This document shows, in pieces, positions 34,871 through 43,148 of a stretch of DNA of 64,000 bases (its first letter is position 1; each line of letters begins with the position of its first letter). The notes beneath the pieces were generated by a model. The model was not told where the DNA came from and did not search any database. It worked only from the letters and a program-made list of their open reading frames with translations. A program made the translations under genes and the position numbers. Source of the stretch: Gammaproteobacteria bacterium (GTDB taxonomy: Bacteria > Pseudomonadota > Gammaproteobacteria > Burkholderiales > Sulfuricellaceae); contig JAHJGO010000005.1 of assembly GCA_018824405.1 (NCBI GenBank), forward strand, positions 1 to 64,000, read 5' to 3'.

Positions 34871-37725
34871 CGCGGTATCTCCAGATTGAAAGTGGCGCCC
34901 TGACCAGGCGCACTCTCTGCCCATACACGCCCGCCCATGCGCTGCATGGCCTTGCGGACAATGGCCAGGCCGACGCCGGTGCCAGGGTAATCTTCGGCGC
35001 GTAGCAAGCGCTGGAAAATATCGAAGATGCGGTCGTGAAACTGCATGTCGAAGCCAATTCCGTTGTCATGCAACTCCAGAATAACAGATTTTTCTGCGCT
35101 CGTGCCACGTATCGTCAGTGTCGGAGGATGGCTGTCACGGGTGAACTTGAGCGCGTTGTCGAGCAGATTGCGCAGTACCATGGCCAGCCCCTCCGGGTCG
35201 GCACGGGCGGTCAACTCCTGCAGTCCCTGTATCTCGACGATCATGCCGCGGGCATCGATATCCGTCCGCCGCTCGTCGAGGATGTCGGCTACCAGGCGAG
35301 CCAGGTTCACGCTCTGTCCGGTCAGGCTGCGCCGCTCCATGCGGGAATAGGCCAGCAGATCCTCGATGAGTGCATCCATCTGTTCCACACCAAGGCGAAC
35401 GTTGCTCAGAAACAGGCGTCCTTCCTCGTCGAGTTGGCCCTGGTATTGCTCCTGCAGCAGCCGGCTGTAGCCGTCGATGCCGCGCAATGGTGCCTTCAGG
35501 TCGTGGGATACGGAATAGGTGAAGGTCTCCAGCTCCTTGTTTGCGGTGGCCAGTTCTGTAGTGCGCAGTTTTACCCGCTGTTCCAGTTCGGTATTGAGTT
35601 GGCGGACCTCGTCTTCCATGTGCTTGCGCGCTGAGATGTCATTGATGGCGGCAAAGATGGCCGGTTCGCCTTCGAAATCCACGATGGAAGCGGAAACAAG
35701 GGCCCAGAAGATATGTCCATCCATCGCCGCCATGAGCACCTCGAGATCATCCACGCGGCCATCTTTTCGCAGCAGTTCAATGAAATGATTGCGCTGCTCC
35801 GGGTCCTTGTAAAATCTGTCTGCGGGTTGGCCGATCCCTTGCTCACGTGATATTCCATACTGGATTTCCGCACGGTGATTGCCATATAACAGTATACCGT
35901 CCCGCAAGCGGGAGAGAACGGCAGGAAAGGGAGCCATTTCGAGCAATGACCGATAGCGGGCTTCACTCTCCAGCAAAGCCAGCCCAGCAAGTTTTCGCTC
36001 GGTAATGTCCTCCGAGAAGATAACGATGCCACCGACGGCACCATCTGCCGCATGCCAGGGACGCATTTCCCAGCGCAGCCACTGAACAGTGCCATTCGCC
36101 CGCTCGAAACGATCCTCGCTGGCCTGCACCACCTCGCCGGCCAGTCCGCGGCGATGTATGGTCTTCCAGTGTTCCGAAATCTCAGGAAAGATTTCGTAAT
36201 GGGACCGGCCGATGATGTCGCTGTCTTCCAGTCCATAGTCCGTTAGCCAGCGGCGACTGGCAGCCAGATAATGCATTTCGTGGTCGAACATGGCCAAGGC
36301 GGCCGGTGCGTGTTCGATGAATACCCGCAGTCTTGTTTCGCTTTCCAGTAAAGCCTCTTCGGCCAGTTTGCGCTCGGTGATGTCCAGCGCGGTGCCATAG
36401 TAACGGTGTGGCTTGCCTTGAGCGTCGAAATCAGTAGCGCAATTAATCTCAATCCAGCGGGAACTGCCATCTGGCCGTAACAGATGGGAGAGTAGTGGCG
36501 GTAATTGCTCACCGGGAAGCAATTTCTCCAGTCGGGATAAATAGTCCTCGTGGGTGATCCGTGCATCAGGATGTATCCAGCCGCGCAGAGTGGGCCAATC
36601 CAGTTCAGTTGGTGAACGGCCGGCAATGCGGAAAAGTTCGTTCGACCACTGGATATGGCCGCTGGCGATATCTATCGACCAATCTCCCAGGTGGGCGATA
36701 GTCTGGGCCTGCTCCATAATGGCTTTGCGCCGGGATAGCTGCTGTTTAAGCTGATGGTTCCACAACAGCATGACGATATAGCCGAGCAGTCCCATGCTAA
36801 TTAAACCGAGTAACCAGGGAAATAGACGAGAGGCCAGGGTGGGCTGGCTCAGGCGCTGGATTTCATCGGCATGCATCGGTATCCAATGTTGCCAGATTTG
36901 AGTCCGTTGTTTGGTGGGTATGGCGGCCAGCGCCTTGTCGAGAAGTCTGGCCAGTTGAGGCCAGTCCTTGCGTACGCCGAAGCGCTGGCCATTATCCTCC
37001 ATGTCAAATGCGGCATTCACCTTGAGGTTGGCAATGCCGTACTGGCTCGCAAGAAAGGTGTTTACACCCAGCACGCCAACATAGCCATCCGCCATGCCCG
37101 AGGCAACTGCCCGCAGGCCGTCCAGCGGCGTGGTGACGTAGGATGGGCGAATTGCCGGATAGAGAGCAATAAGCTGTTTGCTGGAAGAGTAGCCTTCTAC
37201 CAGGGCCATGCGCAAAACTGGCAATTCATCCAGCGAACGCATCTGCCGGGCATCCTTGCGAGTCATGATGACCAGAGGGGTGGGCAGGTAGATGCGGCTG
37301 AACTCCAGAAAGGCTTCCCTTTCTGGTAAATGCACCACCGTTGCAACAGCATCGATGCGATGCTGCTGCACGGCCTCCATGAGTTGCGGCCAATTCAGGT
37401 TGCTGACGATCTCGAAGCGAAGGTTCAGCGTTCGTTCGATATGGGTCAGGAAATCACGAACTACGCCCTGCAATTGTCCGTTTTCATCGACGAAGGAGTA
37501 GGGACCATAGTTAGAGTCTATGCCCAGACGGATCACAGGGTGAGCAGCAAGCCATTCTGCCTCTTCCTGAGAAAGAGACAGTGAGCTCGTGATGGCGCCC
37601 TCTTGAGCCTGGGCATGACAGGCAAAACCCAGAAACACCAAACTCAGCAGGGAAATAAGCCAGGCGCGCGTCTTTTGGCCAATGGAACCGTATTTTGCGG
37701 CTGTTATCACCCGTATGGGCTCCAC
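34867..37725 (-). CDS. Hybrid sensor kinase with periplasmic solute-binding domain and PAS repeats
   Basis: A 952-residue sensor kinase. After a signal segment (about 20-40) lies a family-3 solute-binding domain (about 50-290; VIRLGIDSNYGPYSFVDENG), as in BvgS/EvgS-type sensors, then a membrane helix (about 297-322) and three PAS domains (about 335-705). The DHp helix has VSHDLKAPLRGIDGYSRLL (His near 741), and the HATPase domain has NLLDNALKF, DNGIGFDM and GTGVGLAIV, as in phytochrome-like kinases. The periplasmic ligand is likely a small solute such as an amino acid, but the sequence does not show which. It heads the three-gene minus-strand operon with the receiver and the GGDEF-EAL protein. 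Confidence 0.92.
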   Translation of the reverse strand: MEPIRVITAAKYGSIGQKTRAWLISLLSLVFLGFACHAQAQEGAITSSLSLSQEEAEWLAAHPVIRLGIDSNYGPYSFVDENGQLQGVVRDFLTHIERTLNLRFEIVSNLNWPQLMEAVQQHRIDAVATVVHLPEREAFLEFSRIYLPTPLVIMTRKDARQMRSLDELPVLRMALVEGYSSSKQLIALYPAIRPSYVTTPLDGLRAVASGMADGYVGVLGVNTFLASQYGIANLKVNAAFDMEDNGQRFGVRKDWPQLARLLDKALAAIPTKQRTQIWQHWIPMHADEIQRLSQPTLASRLFPWLLGLISMGLLGYIVMLLWNHQLKQQLSRRKAIMEQAQTIAHLGDWSIDIASGHIQWSNELFRIAGRSPTELDWPTLRGWIHPDARITHEDYLSRLEKLLPGEQLPPLLSHLLRPDGSSRWIEINCATDFDAQGKPHRYYGTALDITERKLAEEALLESETRLRVFIEHAPAALAMFDHEMHYLAASRRWLTDYGLEDSDIIGRSHYEIFPEISEHWKTIHRRGLAGEVVQASEDRFERANGTVQWLRWEMRPWHAADGAVGGIVIFSEDITERKLAGLALLESEARYRSLLEMAPFPAVLSRLRDGILLYGNHRAEIQYGISREQGIGQPADRFYKDPEQRNHFIELLRKDGRVDDLEVLMAAMDGHIFWALVSASIVDFEGEPAIFAAINDISARKHMEDEVRQLNTELEQRVKLRTTELATANKELETFTYSVSHDLKAPLRGIDGYSRLLQEQYQGQLDEEGRLFLSNVRLGVEQMDALIEDLLAYSRMERRSLTGQSVNLARLVADILDERRTDIDARGMIVEIQGLQELTARADPEGLAMVLRNLLDNALKFTRDSHPPTLTIRGTSAEKSVILELHDNGIGFDMQFHDRIFDIFQRLLRAEDYPGTGVGLAIVRKAMQRMGGRVWAESAPGQGATFNLEIPR

Positions 37726-38042
37726 TGCGTGTAAATGTCAGTTGCTGCTCGGGATTTTTCCCTGCAAATGCATCCCGGAGGCTGTCCTGCGGTATAAAGC
37801 AGGGTGCACTTGTGGCAGGGCAATTTACATATGAGCTTCGGCGCGGCCAAATGAACTGGAGTAATAAACATTTCTATCGCCCTATTCGAAGTGCATCGAT
37901 TTGCGCAATAACGGCGTACACGGCTTTTAGTATTCCAGGATCATAATGCACGATTGAAATTGCTTGATCAAGCAGGCCTTTTTTTCGCGGCTTGAGCGCG
38001 GGTTTGCGGTCTGGCTGTGGCCGTAACAAACCCTTATCTAAA
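37726..38042. other. 317-base gap without a recognised gene
   Basis: The sequence lies upstream of the solute-binding sensor kinase (minus) and downstream of the sorbosone-dehydrogenase-like gene (minus), so it should hold the kinase promoter. No convincing ORF with a start and ribosome site, hairpin-plus-T-run or known RNA was seen. An open minus-strand frame that continues past the dehydrogenase end has no start of its own here. Confidence 0.5.
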
Positions 38043-39140
38043 TCATTTTTTATTTTTGTAAACAATGCGGTAAATCGCACCTGCCTTGTCGTCTGAAACC
38101 AGCAGGGCACCGTCCGGCATGACTTGCAGATCCACCGGACGGCCCCAGGCCAGACCGAGGTGCAGCCAGCCCTCGGCAAAAACTTCATAGCCGCTCGGTC
38201 GCCCATCCTTAAGGCGGACCAGGGTAATGCGGTAGCCGCCGGGCGGGAAGCGATTCCAGGAGCCATGCTCGGCAATGAAAATCTGGTTGTGGTAGGCCGC
38301 AGGAAACTGTCTGCCGGTGTAAAAACGCATCCCCAGGGAGGCCACGTGGGCGCCCAATTCCTGCGCTGCGGGCGTGAATTCGCTGCAGGCTCTCTTGGCG
38401 CCGAACTCCGGGTCGGCGATGTTTTTGCCGTGGCAATAGGGATAGCCGAAATGCATGCCGGGCCGGGGAGCATGGTTCAGTTCATCGGGAGGGCGTTCGT
38501 TGCCCAGCCAGTCGCGGCCATTGTCGGTGAACCACAATTCCCCGGTTGCGGGATGCCAGTCGAAGCCTACCGTGTTGCGTACACCACGGGCGAACTGTTC
38601 CAGTCCGCTGCCGTCCGCCCGCATGCGGAAAATCGCGGCATAGCGCGTCGGGTCGGGCTCGCAGATATTGCATGGCGCCCCGACCGGGACGTAAAGCAGA
38701 CCATCCGGCCCGAAGCGGATGAATTTCCAGCCGTGGTGCGCATCCGCCGGGAAGCTCTCATTCACGACTGCCGGCTTGGGCGGATTGTCGAGGCGGGTTT
38801 CGATGGCGTCGTAGCGCAAAATGCGGTTCACTTCGGCTACATATAGCGCGCCGTCCCGAAAGGCTACGCCGTTGGGCATGTTTAGTCCGGAGGCCAGCGT
38901 TAGCACCCGTTCCGCTCGCCCATCGCCATCACGGTCCTGCAGCGCGTAAACTTTGCCTTCTTTTCGCGTGCCGACAAACAGCGTGCCACCCGCTCCCAGC
39001 GTCATCGAACGGGCGCCCGGAAGTTTGTCTGCAAAAACCGCTATGGAGAAGCCAGGGGGGAGCCGGATGTCACCCAGTGGCAGATCGCTGGCAAGCGCTG
39101 TGGAACTGGTGAAAAACAGAAAGAAAAACAGGTGCATCAT
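38043..39140 (-). CDS. Exported sorbosone/glucose-dehydrogenase-like beta-propeller protein
   Basis: A 365-residue protein with a signal peptide (MMHLFFFLFFTSSTALAS) and a six-bladed propeller of the PQQ-dependent sugar dehydrogenase (GSDH) family: LPPGFSIAVFADKLPGARSMT, LNMPNGVAFRDGALYVAEVNRILRY, RNTVGFDWHPATGELWFTDNGRDWLG, HFGYPYCHG, FIAEHGSWNR. Substrate cannot be read from the sequence; such proteins are often annotated L-sorbosone dehydrogenase. CNICEP and PYCHG cysteines might form a disulfide. GGGAGGG seven bases before ATG 39140 decides the start. It appears monocistronic. Confidence 0.88.
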   Translation of the reverse strand: MMHLFFFLFFTSSTALASDLPLGDIRLPPGFSIAVFADKLPGARSMTLGAGGTLFVGTRKEGKVYALQDRDGDGRAERVLTLASGLNMPNGVAFRDGALYVAEVNRILRYDAIETRLDNPPKPAVVNESFPADAHHGWKFIRFGPDGLLYVPVGAPCNICEPDPTRYAAIFRMRADGSGLEQFARGVRNTVGFDWHPATGELWFTDNGRDWLGNERPPDELNHAPRPGMHFGYPYCHGKNIADPEFGAKRACSEFTPAAQELGAHVASLGMRFYTGRQFPAAYHNQIFIAEHGSWNRFPPGGYRITLVRLKDGRPSGYEVFAEGWLHLGLAWGRPVDLQVMPDGALLVSDDKAGAIYRIVYKNKK

Positions 39141-39266
39141 CTGGGTCCCTCCCGGCATGGGTCTAAATAAAGACCAGCCGCAATGAAAGCGGCGCCCCTT
39201 TTAGAGTGGAACTCTTCGTATGGGCGTAAGTTCCCCGGTCCACCCATTTCACCAACAGATGGACTG

Positions 39267-40994
39267 TCAGCCTTTCAGCAGGAAATAGCCCAGTATCAGA
39301 ATCAACACCAGCTGGATCATGGATAATCCTTTCCAGAAGCCCAGCGGGTTGCGTTCCAGCAAGGGGCGATTCCGCCCCTCGTTGAGCAGGCTCTGGTTCG
39401 GGTGGGTCAGATCAGCGACAAATTCTGATTCGATTTCATAACGCCGGTTGGGGTGGGGGTGGGTGGCTTTTTCCAGCGCGGCATCCACCCAGTCCGGAAT
39501 GGCAGGGTTGTGCAGCCGGGCGGAAGTGTAGGTAAATTTCTTGCGTGCGGCCTGTTCCGGGGTGATTTCGCCATAGGGCAGATGACCGGTGAACATTTCA
39601 TAGGCGATTACGCCCAGCGAGAAAATATCCGAGCGGTTGCTGCCTTGTTCGCCCCTGAAGTATTCCGGAGCGGAATAACTGGCGGTGCCGACGATGTGCT
39701 TGTGCTCCAGCACGCTCTGGGTTTCGGCCAGCCCGGCGATGCGAGTGGAGCCGAAATCGATGATTTTCAGGGTGTTGTTGCGGTCGATCAGGATGTTGTC
39801 CGGCTTCAGGTCCTGGTGAATCATTTCCATCCGGTGCATGGCGCGCAGGCCGCGTGCGATCTGGTCCATCGTGGCGCGGACCCGGTCCACGCCGGGGTTT
39901 GGGTTGTCCCGCATCCACTGGCGCAGGGTCTGGCCTTCGATGTATTCGACCACGCTGTAAAGAAAGGTGCGAGCCCGTGAGGTGCGATCGCAGACCTTGA
40001 TCAGGTGCGGGGAGTCCAGCCGCTTTGCCACCCATTCCTCGAGCAGAAACTGCTCGATGTAGAGAGGATCGTCGTTGTAATTCTGCGAGGGGGTTTTGAT
40101 GACTACCTTTTTCTCGGGGGAGTCCAGCGTGTCTTCCGCCAGATAGACCTGGCTGCGCGAGGTGGCGTTCAGTTCGCGCAGGATGCGGTAGCCATCCAGC
40201 ACCTGTCCGGCCTTGAGGTCGGGGGGGAAGGGCAGGTTTGTGAGTTGTTCAAAAAACTCGCTTTTGTCGGCTTGCGGTAGTGTATCAATGCAAATCACCT
40301 GGCAGGTAATATTGTCCTTGCTGCCATGCTTGAGCGCATGCTCTACCAGTGTTTCAGCAGATTTTTGCGCATCTGCGGGAAAGTTGTTCAGTATTTGCTG
40401 CACATCCTCCATACGCAGAACGTCATGCACGCCGTCGGTTGTGAGGATGAATCTGTCGCCAGCCTGCAGGGTACGGGTGTGATAGTCGATATCCAGTCTT
40501 CCATCAATCCCCAGCGCTCGGGCCAGGTAATCGGTTTCGGCGCCGAAATGCACGCGGTGGTCGCGAGTGAGGCATTCCAGAATGCCCTCGCGCAGCAGGT
40601 AGATGCGGCTGTCCCCGACATGAAAAAGGTGTGCTGTCTGGGATTTCAGAATGATGGCGCTGAAGGTGGTTGCCAGCCCGCAATTGCCGCCATAGAGTTT
40701 TTGGCCCTGATTGTAGAGCCACAGGTTGAGCGCACCCAGCACCTTGGTCGCGGCATGCTTGGTCGACCATGAATCGGGCGTGCTGTAATAATCGTCCAGA
40801 AACTGGCGTACCGCAATCTGGCTGGCGTCCTTGCCGCCTTCACTGGCGCTCACGCCATCTGCAATCGCTATACAGATGCCTTTGCTATCCAGCGTCGAGC
40901 CAGTGGGAACAGAGGCGCCAAAAAAATCCTCGTTTTGGGCCTTGATGCCGGCAATTGAAGATTGTCCCAGGCTGATAGTCAGGTTTTTGCTCAT
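39267..40994 (-). CDS. PP2C phosphatase - serine/threonine kinase fusion protein
   Basis: A 575-residue protein. Residues 1-240 are a PP2C phosphatase (IADGVSASEGG, FHVGDSRIYLL, LTTDGVHDVL). Residues 265-530 are a Hanks-type kinase with the lysine in VVIKTP, catalytic loop HQDLKPDN and IIDFGST; the usual GxGxxG loop is replaced by LNATSRSQ. A membrane helix (about 553-573) ends it. It lies 58 bases downstream of the NarK-type transporter, separated by a terminator-like hairpin. Comparable phosphatase-kinase genes accompany nitrate transporters in other betaproteobacteria, as I recall, which suggests regulation of transport or assimilation. Confidence 0.9.
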   Translation of the reverse strand: MSKNLTISLGQSSIAGIKAQNEDFFGASVPTGSTLDSKGICIAIADGVSASEGGKDASQIAVRQFLDDYYSTPDSWSTKHAATKVLGALNLWLYNQGQKLYGGNCGLATTFSAIILKSQTAHLFHVGDSRIYLLREGILECLTRDHRVHFGAETDYLARALGIDGRLDIDYHTRTLQAGDRFILTTDGVHDVLRMEDVQQILNNFPADAQKSAETLVEHALKHGSKDNITCQVICIDTLPQADKSEFFEQLTNLPFPPDLKAGQVLDGYRILRELNATSRSQVYLAEDTLDSPEKKVVIKTPSQNYNDDPLYIEQFLLEEWVAKRLDSPHLIKVCDRTSRARTFLYSVVEYIEGQTLRQWMRDNPNPGVDRVRATMDQIARGLRAMHRMEMIHQDLKPDNILIDRNNTLKIIDFGSTRIAGLAETQSVLEHKHIVGTASYSAPEYFRGEQGSNRSDIFSLGVIAYEMFTGHLPYGEITPEQAARKKFTYTSARLHNPAIPDWVDAALEKATHPHPNRRYEIESEFVADLTHPNQSLLNEGRNRPLLERNPLGFWKGLSMIQLVLILILGYFLLKG

Positions 40995-41003
40995 TCTTCT
41001 CTC

Positions 41004-41031
41004 AATAAAACGAAACCCCGCCGAAGCGGGG
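41004..41031 (-). terminator. Terminator-like hairpin between narK and the kinase gene
   Basis: On the minus strand CCCCGCTTCGGCGGGG is followed by TTTCGTTTTATT. It is a strong GC stem with a TTCG tetraloop and a T-rich tail, positioned between narK and the PP2C-kinase gene, so the downstream gene is probably expressed at a lower level by readthrough. Confidence 0.8.
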
Positions 41032-41052
41032 CCGTCTTCAGGTGGCGTCTGA

Positions 41053-42522
41053 TCAGTTTACTTCGATCAGTTGCACGGTGCCATCCGGCAATACTTCAGT
41101 CATGTGGCCTTTGGGTTCGCGCAGGAAGAAAAGGATGAACACCAGCACAATGGCTGCAGTCGCACCAATCACCAGAAAGAATATCTGCGTAGAAACCATG
41201 GCCAGGACCGTGAGGAAAGCCACGCCACCGACGTTGCCGTAAGCGCCGGTCATGCCGGCGATCTGCCCGGTCAGGCGGCGCTGGATCAGAGGTACCATGG
41301 CATAAACGGCACCCGATCCGGCTTTCGAGAAGATGCCGCCAAGGGTCGCGGCCAGCACTACTGCTGGCAGGCTCCATTCCGCACTCACATTGCTAAGCAT
41401 CATAAAGCTTAGTGCGATGCCGATAAAAACAATAATGAGAGTGACTTTTCTGCCATATTTGTCGCTCAGGATACCACCAGCGGGGCGGGCAATCAGGTTG
41501 ATGATCGCATAAGAGCCCGCCAGAAGGCCTGCAGTGACTTTGTCCATCGCAAACATGTCTACATAGAACAGAGCCAGCATGGAGACCACTGCCAGTTCTG
41601 TGCCGAATGTCACCATGTATGCCAGATCGAGTATGGCTACCTGAGTAAAGGAATAGCGTTGCATTTCCGGAACAGGTTCTTTCAGGATATGGCCATTCAC
41701 CTGCCATATTTTCCAGGCTTGAACCAGATAGGTGAATGTCAGGCCTGCATATATGACATAGGCGGTAGTATCGCCCAGTATTTTCATGCCGGAAGGAGAC
41801 AGTTTCCAGGTCAGTACGCCCAGGGCCAGATACATGGGAATGTTCATCACCATATACAAGGCCAGATCAAACGGGCTGGTCACTTCCAGTGCGCCCGTTT
41901 TTTTGGGCTTGAAATAAGTCGATCCTTTTGGGGTGTTGCGTGCGCGCCAGTAGAAAAGGCTGCCGTAGGCAATTGAAATAAGGCCTGTAAGGATGATGGC
42001 ATAACGCCATCCGTCTGGTCCGCCCACGCTTGCGGCGATGATGGGCAGCAATCCGGCTGCACCAGCCGAGCCGAAGTTGCCCCAGCCGCCGTAAATGCCT
42101 TGCGCTATGCCAGTCTGGCGAGCGGGAAACCACTCCGATATCATGCGGATTCCAACAACGAAACCAGCACCCACAAAACCGGATAGAAAACGTAATAGCG
42201 CCAGTTGCTGAAAATTTTCGGACATGGCAAATGCAATACTGATTATTCCACCCGCAATCAGGATTGCCGAAAAAAGGATGCGCGGCCCAAAGCGGTCCAC
42301 CAGCATGCCGACCAGAATCCGAGCTGGAATTGTCATTGCTACGTTGAGGATCAGAAGTACCTTGGTTTGCAGATCGGTCAGTTGCAAGGCGTCACGGATA
42401 AAGGGCATCAGGGGCGCATGCGCAAACCAGACCATGAAGCTGACAAAGAATGCCAGCCAGGTCAGATGCAGGGTGCGAATGTTGGGTTTGGAAAAATCAA
42501 GCAGGTTGAAACGGTCGGACAT
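41053..42522 (-). CDS. narK: NarK/NasA-type nitrate transporter (MFS)
   Basis: A 489-residue major-facilitator protein with about 12 membrane helices. It has the nitrate signature GGWGNFGSAGAAGLLP in helix 5, HLTWLAFFVSFMVWFAHAPLMPFIRD in helix 1 and a second glycine-rich motif (GMTGAYGNVGGVAFL). It imports nitrate or exchanges it with nitrite. The sigma-54 promoter upstream ties it to nitrogen assimilation and not to respiration, so NasA-type function is favoured. The family also contains respiratory NarK1/NarK2 forms, so the symbol is provisional. Confidence 0.93.
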   Translation of the reverse strand: MSDRFNLLDFSKPNIRTLHLTWLAFFVSFMVWFAHAPLMPFIRDALQLTDLQTKVLLILNVAMTIPARILVGMLVDRFGPRILFSAILIAGGIISIAFAMSENFQQLALLRFLSGFVGAGFVVGIRMISEWFPARQTGIAQGIYGGWGNFGSAGAAGLLPIIAASVGGPDGWRYAIILTGLISIAYGSLFYWRARNTPKGSTYFKPKKTGALEVTSPFDLALYMVMNIPMYLALGVLTWKLSPSGMKILGDTTAYVIYAGLTFTYLVQAWKIWQVNGHILKEPVPEMQRYSFTQVAILDLAYMVTFGTELAVVSMLALFYVDMFAMDKVTAGLLAGSYAIINLIARPAGGILSDKYGRKVTLIIVFIGIALSFMMLSNVSAEWSLPAVVLAATLGGIFSKAGSGAVYAMVPLIQRRLTGQIAGMTGAYGNVGGVAFLTVLAMVSTQIFFLVIGATAAIVLVFILFFLREPKGHMTEVLPDGTVQLIEVN

Positions 42523-42569
42523 AATTTGCTCCAGTTGGGTGATCCATAAACAAGGATGTCCAACATAGA

Positions 42570-42585
42570 AGCAAAAGGCATGCCA
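42570..42585 (-). promoter_or_regulatory. Sigma-54 promoter of narK
   Basis: Read on the minus strand, TGGCATGCCTTTTGCT fits the -24/-12 consensus with GG and GC 12 bases apart. The predicted start is near 42559, leaving a 37-base leader with GGAG before the narK ATG at 42522. A TGCACC half-site about 110 bases further upstream could belong to an NtrC enhancer. Confidence 0.8.
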
Positions 42586-42659
42586 TCATTATAATATATT
42601 GATTTAATAGAATATATTGTTTTTTTACGCGGCGGATAATGGCGTCCGCGCACTAAAAC

Positions 42660-42674
42660 CGGGCACGATGCCCG
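42660..42674 (-). terminator. Terminator after the FliL-like gene
   Basis: On the minus strand CGGGCATCGTGCCCG forms a 6-base-pair stem with a TCG loop and is followed by GTTTTAG. It lies 34 bases after the FliL-like stop and upstream of the narK promoter. Confidence 0.65.
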
Positions 42675-42707
42675 TTTAATGGTGCAGGTTGAAAGTTTTA
42701 ATCGGCA

Positions 42708-43103
42708 TTATTGAATTACGAAAGATTCGAACAGGACGTCCGTCACACCGGCCTTGGCGTCCAGCTTCAGCACCTTGTTGATAGCAGACCTGATAAGGCC
42801 GGTTACTTTCTTTTTGCCGGCCAGAGTCGCAAGTTCTTCCCCGCTCTGGCTGCTGAGCAACAGAATCAGTTCGTGGCGAATGACAGGGCTCCAGCCCTTG
42901 ATGGATTCAGCTATCTTGGGGTCGGCAACTTTGAGCGACATATCGACCTGCAGATATTGCGTCAATCCCTGCAAGTTGACAGTGAAGGTCTCCAGTTTGG
43001 CGTATGAAGAAGCGCCACCCTCTTTGGACCCCCCGCCACTGGCCTGGGCTGAGGCAGAAACAAATAACAGGGCGGCAAGCATTGGAAACCATATAAAGCG
43101 CAT
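42708..43103 (-). CDS. FliL-domain exported protein
   Basis: A 131-residue protein with a cleavable-looking signal (MRFIWFPMLAALLFVSASAQA) followed by a FliL-like domain: YAKLETFTVNLQGLTQYLQVDMSLKVADPKIAESIKGWSPVIRHELILLLSSQS, and a terminal VTDVLFESFVIQ. FliL is a flagellar stator-associated membrane protein, but no flagellar genes are near, and predicted release into the periplasm differs from FliL's membrane anchor. It lies between the VWA gene and narK and may belong to the sulfur block's transcript. The start with CAAGGAATAAAA upstream was chosen. Confidence 0.8.
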   Translation of the reverse strand: MRFIWFPMLAALLFVSASAQASGGGSKEGGASSYAKLETFTVNLQGLTQYLQVDMSLKVADPKIAESIKGWSPVIRHELILLLSSQSGEELATLAGKKKVTGLIRSAINKVLKLDAKAGVTDVLFESFVIQ

Positions 43104-43148
43104 TTTTATTCCTTGGTATAAATCAGGGTACAAGTTAATCAGAATTGG

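Noticed and set aside
37874-38100. Minus-strand open frame continuing past the sorbosone-dehydrogenase end
   Set aside because: It has no start codon with a ribosome site in the non-overlapping part and no recognisable motif.
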